A stretch of DNA of 45,623 bases from CTSOIL-112 sp049291875. GTDB taxonomy: Bacteria > Pseudomonadota > Gammaproteobacteria > Burkholderiales > Burkholderiaceae. The position numbers and the translations under genes were made by a program. The notes below the pieces were generated by a model. That model searched no databases, was not told the origin of the DNA, and worked only from the letters and a program-made list of their open reading frames with translations. The stretch is from the NCBI GenBank assembly GCA_049291875.1, contig JBATQE010000054.1, forward strand, positions 1 to 45,623. The letters run 5' to 3'. This document shows, piece after piece, positions 41,362-45,623 of this stretch (positions are counted from its first letter, which is position 1; each line of letters begins with the position of its first letter).

Positions 41362-42903
41362 TCATTGTAAGATATAGCCGCTGACCAATTCGCTGTATTC
41401 ACGCACCTGCGCCTGTTGCCATGCCTCATCGTAGCCCAGTTCTTCAGCAATGATGGCGGCCACACGCGGCGCCATGTGCGCACTGGCGCGAGCATTGAGC
41501 AGCAGCGCACGCAGGCGACGCGCCAATACGTCTTCGACCGTGCGCGCTTGTTCCATGCGCACCGCCCAGCGAACTTCAGCCTCGGTGTACGGCAATTCTG
41601 GATTGAGAATCTGCGTCGCGCCATCGAGCTTTTGGATCAGCGGCGCATCCGTGCCATAGACTTTCCAGTGTTCTTCTAAATTATCCATAGTCCAGCCGTG
41701 CAGTTTCAAGCCCTCGGTAATGCTCGGTTTACCCTGCCATTTAACCAGACCTTCGGCCTGATTCACAGTGTCCGCACCCATGCGGCGGTAGGTCGTCCAT
41801 TTGCCGCCGGTCAGGGTGATCAAGCCGCCTTCGCTGATGCGAATGACATGATCGCGCGACAGGGCTTTGGTTTCACCACCTTCCGCCGCTTTGACCAGTG
41901 GACGCAATCCGGCAAAAATGCTTTGTACATCTTCGCGTTTCGGCGCGGGATTGAGGTATTGCGCAGCGGTGCGCAGAATGAAGTCAATCTCTTCGCCCAA
42001 GGCGCGCGGCTCCAGATCAACGTTCGGCACTGCGGTGTCGGTCGTGCCGATCACCACATGCTCATGCCACGGCACGGCGAACAGCACACGACCGTCCTCG
42101 GTTTTCGGAATCATGATCGCGGCATCACCCGGTAGGAATTTTTTATCGACAATGACGTGGACGCCTTGGCTCGGCGAGAGCATGGCTTTGGCCTGCGGAT
42201 TTTCCATGCGGCGAATGTCATCGACAAATACGCCGGTCGCATTGACCACGACAGAGGCGCGCGCCTCGATGGTTTCGCCGGTTTCGCTATCGCGCAACGT
42301 GACACCGGCGATTTTAGAGCCGTCTTTGAGCAAGCCAACCACCGGCGCATAGTTCACGGCTACGCCGCCGTGTTGCTCAAAGGTGCGCAGCAAGGTGATC
42401 GCCAATCGGCTGTCATCAAACTGTCCGTCGTAGTACAAAATACCGCCTTTCAAGCCTTCTTGCTTCAAGGTCGGCGCATGGCGCAAGGCTTCGTCTTTGC
42501 TCACGTAGCGGCTGGATTTCAAGTTCAATTTACCCGCCAGCATGTCGTACATTTTCAAGCCGATGCCATAGAACGGCGCCGCCCACCATTGGTATGCCGC
42601 AATCACAAAACCCATATCATGCACCAAATGCGGCGCATTTTTTTTCAATAGACCGCGCTCGTGCAACGCTTCGCGCACCAAGTGAACATTGCCCTGTGCC
42701 AAATAGCGCACGCCGCCGTGCACCAGTTTGGTACTGCGGCTGCTGGTACCTTTGGCGTAATCGTGCGCTTCAACCAGCAAGGTGCGGTAACCACGGCTGG
42801 CGGCCTCCAACGCAGTGCCCAATCCCGATGCGCCACCGCCAATCACAATCATGTCCCATGACGGGGTTTCTCTAATCGATTGAATGATTTGTGCGCGTTT
42901 CAT
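41362..42903 (-). CDS. glpD: Glycerol-3-phosphate dehydrogenase (FAD, quinone-linked)
   Basis: A 513-residue flavoprotein with the N-terminal FAD motif MIVIGGGASGLGTALEAASRG, the GlpD signature TSSRSTKLVHGGVRYL and the later SPSQGVHVIVDKKF and GLRPLV segments. It oxidises sn-glycerol 3-phosphate to dihydroxyacetone phosphate at the inner membrane and feeds electrons to quinone. It is the third gene of the glpF-glpK-glpD operon, 69 bases after glpK. Confidence 0.97.
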   Translation of the reverse strand: MKRAQIIQSIRETPSWDMIVIGGGASGLGTALEAASRGYRTLLVEAHDYAKGTSSRSTKLVHGGVRYLAQGNVHLVREALHERGLLKKNAPHLVHDMGFVIAAYQWWAAPFYGIGLKMYDMLAGKLNLKSSRYVSKDEALRHAPTLKQEGLKGGILYYDGQFDDSRLAITLLRTFEQHGGVAVNYAPVVGLLKDGSKIAGVTLRDSETGETIEARASVVVNATGVFVDDIRRMENPQAKAMLSPSQGVHVIVDKKFLPGDAAIMIPKTEDGRVLFAVPWHEHVVIGTTDTAVPNVDLEPRALGEEIDFILRTAAQYLNPAPKREDVQSIFAGLRPLVKAAEGGETKALSRDHVIRISEGGLITLTGGKWTTYRRMGADTVNQAEGLVKWQGKPSITEGLKLHGWTMDNLEEHWKVYGTDAPLIQKLDGATQILNPELPYTEAEVRWAVRMEQARTVEDVLARRLRALLLNARASAHMAPRVAAIIAEELGYDEAWQQAQVREYSELVSGYILQ

Positions 42904-42972
42904 ATTGCTTTCCTTTTTTATTGATTAACAAAAATCTCCACCGCCGCAGTATTCGCTACGGCGGCATTGCCC

Positions 42973-44478
42973 TTATAACGGCTGTTCCCAATCCATACTG
43001 CGCTGCACGGCACGTTTCCACGTCGCCATCAACGCCTGCCGCTCGTCCGCACTCATGCTCGGCTCGAAGCGACGATCCACTTGCCACTGGCTGGCGATTT
43101 CCGCCTGATCTTGCCAAAAACCCACAGCCAATCCGGCCAAATACGCTGCGCCCAGAGCCGTGGTTTCAGTCACGCGCGGACGAACGACCGGTACGCCGAG
43201 AATGTCCGCTTGGAACTGCATCATCGCATTGTTATTGCTCGCGCCGCCGTCCACACGCAACTCATGCAACGGCGTATGCGAATCCTGCTGCATGCATTCG
43301 AGCAATTGCGCGCTTTGAAACGCAATGCTGTCCATAGCCGCGCGGGCGATGTGCGCAGCCGTTGTGCCGCGCGTGATGCCGACGATCGTGCCACGCGCAT
43401 AGCTGTCCCAATACGGCGCGCCCAAACCGACAAACGCCGGCACGAGGAATACGCCATCGCTGCTTTTCACCGTTGCCGCCAAGGTTTCGACCTCCGCGCT
43501 ATGGCGGATGATGCCCAAGCCGTCGCGCAGCCATTGCACCACCGCACCACCGATGAACACGCTGCCTTCCAACGCATACTCCATGCATTCGCCCACTTTC
43601 CACGCCACCGTGGTCAGCAATTTATTATTGCTCGGGACAGCCTCCGTGCCCGTATTGAGCAGCATGAAGCAACCCGTGCCATACGTATTTTTCGCCAAGC
43701 CGCGTTGATGACACGCCTGCCCAAATGTCGCTGCCTGCTGGTCACCGGCAATGCCCGCGATTTTCACGCGACTACCGAGCAAACCTTCCATCGTTTCGCC
43801 ATACACCTCGCTGCTGGCGCGCACTTCGGGCAGCATACTGCGCGGTACATCCAAAATCCCCAGCAACTCATCGTCCCATTGCCCTGTATGGATATTGAAC
43901 AGCAGCGTGCGGCTCGCATTACTCACGTCAGTGATGTGCAACGCGCCGCCGGATAATTTATACACCAGCCACGAATCAATCGTGCCGAAGGCCAATTCTC
44001 CGGCCTCTGCACGCTGGCGCGCACCTTCAATATGGTCCAAAATCCATTTCACTTTGGTACCGCTGAAGTACGCATCCAACACCAAACCGGTTTTCTGCTG
44101 GAATGTGTCGGCCAAGCCCTGCTCACGCAGTTGATCGCACAGCGGCGCCGTACGACGATCCTGCCACACAATCGCATTGTGAATCGGTTGGCCGGTTTTA
44201 CGATCCCACACCACCACCGTTTCGCGCTGATTCGTGATGCCAATCGCCGCGATATCGCTCGCGCGGATGTCCGCGATGCTCAGCGCCTCCAACATCACAC
44301 CGCTTTGCGTACTCCAAATTTCATTCGCATCGTGTTCCACCCAACCCGAATTCGGAAAAATTTGGGTAAATTCCTTTTGCGCGACCGCACGGATATTGCC
44401 CGAATGGTCAAACACAATCGCACGGCTGCTGGTAGTGCCTTGATCCAAGGCCAAAACAAATTGCTCATTGCTATTCAT
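42973..44478 (-). CDS. glpK: Glycerol kinase
   Basis: A 501-residue FGGY kinase (502 in E. coli). It starts FVLALDQGTTSSRAIVFDHSG and shows AAIGITNQRETVVVWDRKTG, GDQQAATFGQ and GGAVVQWLRDGLG. It phosphorylates glycerol in the cytoplasm with ATP and so traps what GlpF lets in. It lies 31 bases after glpF. Confidence 0.98.
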   Translation of the reverse strand: MNSNEQFVLALDQGTTSSRAIVFDHSGNIRAVAQKEFTQIFPNSGWVEHDANEIWSTQSGVMLEALSIADIRASDIAAIGITNQRETVVVWDRKTGQPIHNAIVWQDRRTAPLCDQLREQGLADTFQQKTGLVLDAYFSGTKVKWILDHIEGARQRAEAGELAFGTIDSWLVYKLSGGALHITDVSNASRTLLFNIHTGQWDDELLGILDVPRSMLPEVRASSEVYGETMEGLLGSRVKIAGIAGDQQAATFGQACHQRGLAKNTYGTGCFMLLNTGTEAVPSNNKLLTTVAWKVGECMEYALEGSVFIGGAVVQWLRDGLGIIRHSAEVETLAATVKSSDGVFLVPAFVGLGAPYWDSYARGTIVGITRGTTAAHIARAAMDSIAFQSAQLLECMQQDSHTPLHELRVDGGASNNNAMMQFQADILGVPVVRPRVTETTALGAAYLAGLAVGFWQDQAEIASQWQVDRRFEPSMSADERQALMATWKRAVQRSMDWEQPL

Positions 44479-44509
44479 CTCTAACTCCTTAAATTCATAA
44501 TTTATTCAA

Positions 44510-45319
44510 TCAAGCCGCCACATTCGCACGCGCCTGAGCCGCTTTCGCACGTTTCAACACATTGCCAATCAAACCATCATAGGCAAACGCACCCACCAGC
44601 GCCCCGATAATCGGACCAACCACAGGAACAATCCAAATATTCGTACCATCCGTCAAACCATTGTGCTTAAATCCCGCCAATACAGAAAACAAGCGTGGTG
44701 CAAAATCACGCGCCGGATTAATCGCATAACCATGCATCGTACCCAAAGAAATTCCAATCGCCATAACCGCAAACGCCACACCCAACGCCGCCCACGTCGT
44801 ACCCATGCTATTGTTATTCTGATCCCCAATCGCCAAAATCAAAGCCATCAACAACGCCGTTCCCACCACTTGATCAATGAAACCCGGCCAAAACCCCGGA
44901 ACCGCAGGAAAGGTCGAAAAAACTCCGGCTGTATGCTCAAACATCGGGTCAAACTGAATCCATTTCGCATAATAAACCGCAAACACAATCGCCGCGCCCA
45001 AAAAAGCCCCAATGAATTGCCCAGCCAAATAATGCGGCACCTTACCCCATGAAAAACGCTTGGTCGCGGCCAAGGCAATCGTCACCGCCGGATTCAAATG
45101 CGCACCACTCACGCCGGCACTCACCATAATCCCCATCAACACCGCAAATCCCCAACCCAGAGTGATATTCGTATAACCACCGAACACCACCTGCCCCGGA
45201 ATTTGCGGATCCTTACTGGCAAACAACGCCACGGTCGCCACCACACCGCAGCCGAAAATAATCAGAACCATCGTGCCCAATAATTCGGCTAAAAACTCCT
45301 GCATTGCACTGAACTTCAT
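44510..45319 (-). CDS. glpF: Glycerol uptake facilitator (aquaglyceroporin)
   Basis: A 269-residue MIP-family channel with six hydrophobic segments and the two half-helix motifs HLNPAVT and INPARDFAPR. The GFA and Asp after the second NPA support glycerol rather than pure water transport. The ATG at 45319 is chosen for its AAGGAG site; the frame is open to 45364. It heads the glp operon, with a strong promoter upstream. Confidence 0.96.
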   Translation of the reverse strand: MKFSAMQEFLAELLGTMVLIIFGCGVVATVALFASKDPQIPGQVVFGGYTNITLGWGFAVLMGIMVSAGVSGAHLNPAVTIALAATKRFSWGKVPHYLAGQFIGAFLGAAIVFAVYYAKWIQFDPMFEHTAGVFSTFPAVPGFWPGFIDQVVGTALLMALILAIGDQNNNSMGTTWAALGVAFAVMAIGISLGTMHGYAINPARDFAPRLFSVLAGFKHNGLTDGTNIWIVPVVGPIIGALVGAFAYDGLIGNVLKRAKAAQARANVAA

Positions 45320-45380
45320 CACTTGCTCCTTTTTAATTAACAAAGACAACGAAAAAACATACATTAATTACATATCGTCA

Positions 45381-45429
45381 TTTATACGCTCGGATTGAAC
45401 GTTCGTCAACCAAAAAAGAACATTTGTTC
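45381..45429 (-). promoter_or_regulatory. glpF promoter with GlpR-like operators
   Basis: On the minus strand TTGACG (45409-45404), 17 bases and TATAAA (45386-45381) form a near-consensus promoter. Palindromes GAACGTTC (45397-45404), inside the spacer, and GAACATTTGTTC (45418-45429), just upstream, resemble GlpR half-sites (TGTTCG/CGAACA). A repressor at either would block RNA polymerase. No glpR gene is in the window. Confidence 0.65.
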
Positions 45430-45495
45430 ATCACATTTTATAGAAAAATCGGGGAGAAATGTAAGATTTTTATTATATTTAAAGTTTGATTTAAC

Positions 45496-45524
45496 AAAAA
45501 ACCACGCATTTAAGTGCGTGGTTT
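45496..45524 (-). terminator. Terminator of a minus-strand gene beyond the right edge
   Basis: AAACCACGCA and TGCGTGGTTT form a 10-bp perfect stem with a six-base loop. Only on the minus strand is it followed by a run of T. It ends transcription of an unseen gene to the right and insulates glpF. Confidence 0.75.
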
Positions 45525-45623
45525 AAGATAAAAGGGCGTTATTGACTGTTAATGGTATTCAATTGGAATTATCGCTATTGATTTTCTTTTGAGATTTACT
45601 GTTTGATTGAGTTGCGGATTTTG

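Noticed and set aside
1..45623. CRISPR array, prophage, integrase or transposase genes
   Set aside because: No regularly spaced direct repeats of CRISPR type and no phage, integrase or transposase motifs were seen in the translated frames.

Overview
The window (45.6 kb, roughly half GC, dense single-copy genes) looks like the chromosome of a Gram-negative proteobacterium. DnaJ, the nitrobindin-like FABP protein, UbiM, the three-component regulatory-type PTS and the hemE-priA adjacency suggest a betaproteobacterium, but a deep gammaproteobacterium cannot be excluded. This placement is inference from protein family resemblance, not from a search.

Layout. 1-6.9 kb: the 3' part of a KpsS-like capsule export gene, dnaJ behind a good heat-shock (sigma-32) promoter, a FABP/nitrobindin-like protein, the zinc-ribbon protein YjdM, a secreted beta-helix protein translationally coupled to the ubiquinone hydroxylase gene ubiM, and a TrmB-family methyltransferase. 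7.0-7.4 kb: a 272-bp non-coding element with matched inverted ends and nested perfect hairpins. 7.5-11.9 kb: EIIA(Man)-like protein, HPr and enzyme I (a PTS without a visible permease), then glnS. 12.1-30.2 kb: a complete ethanolamine bacterial microcompartment locus, all on the minus strand, in the order eat, eutS-P-Q-T-D-M-N-E-J-G-A-B-C-L-K, pduS-pduT, eutR. 30.6-33 kb: a copper-chaperone-like HMA protein, hemE and an 820-bp AT-rich intergenic region with consensus DnaA boxes that looks like a replication origin. 33-39.4 kb: priA, sulfide:quinone oxidoreductase, a membrane/Tat-type metallophosphoesterase and dnaB. 39.6-45.4 kb: tRNA-Lys(UUU), a SorC-family regulator, a VOC protein and the glpF-glpK-glpD operon.

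The main story is the microcompartment. Gene order follows the enterobacterial EUT1 operon almost exactly, with three changes. The transporter eutH between eutG and eutA is missing and an Eat-type ethanolamine permease sits upstream of eutS. Homologues of PduS (cobalamin reductase) and PduT (Fe-S shell protein), known from propanediol compartments, are inserted between eutK and eutR. EutK carries a long basic tail instead of its usual winged helix. The locus should take up ethanolamine (Eat), cleave it to acetaldehyde and ammonia (EutBC with adenosylcobalamin from EutT, reactivated by EutA), oxidise or reduce the acetaldehyde (EutE, EutG) and make acetyl phosphate and acetate (EutD, EutP/EutQ). 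The shell would be built from EutS, EutM, EutN, EutL, EutK and PduT, with PduS/PduT adding an electron path across it. EutR presumably activates the operon.
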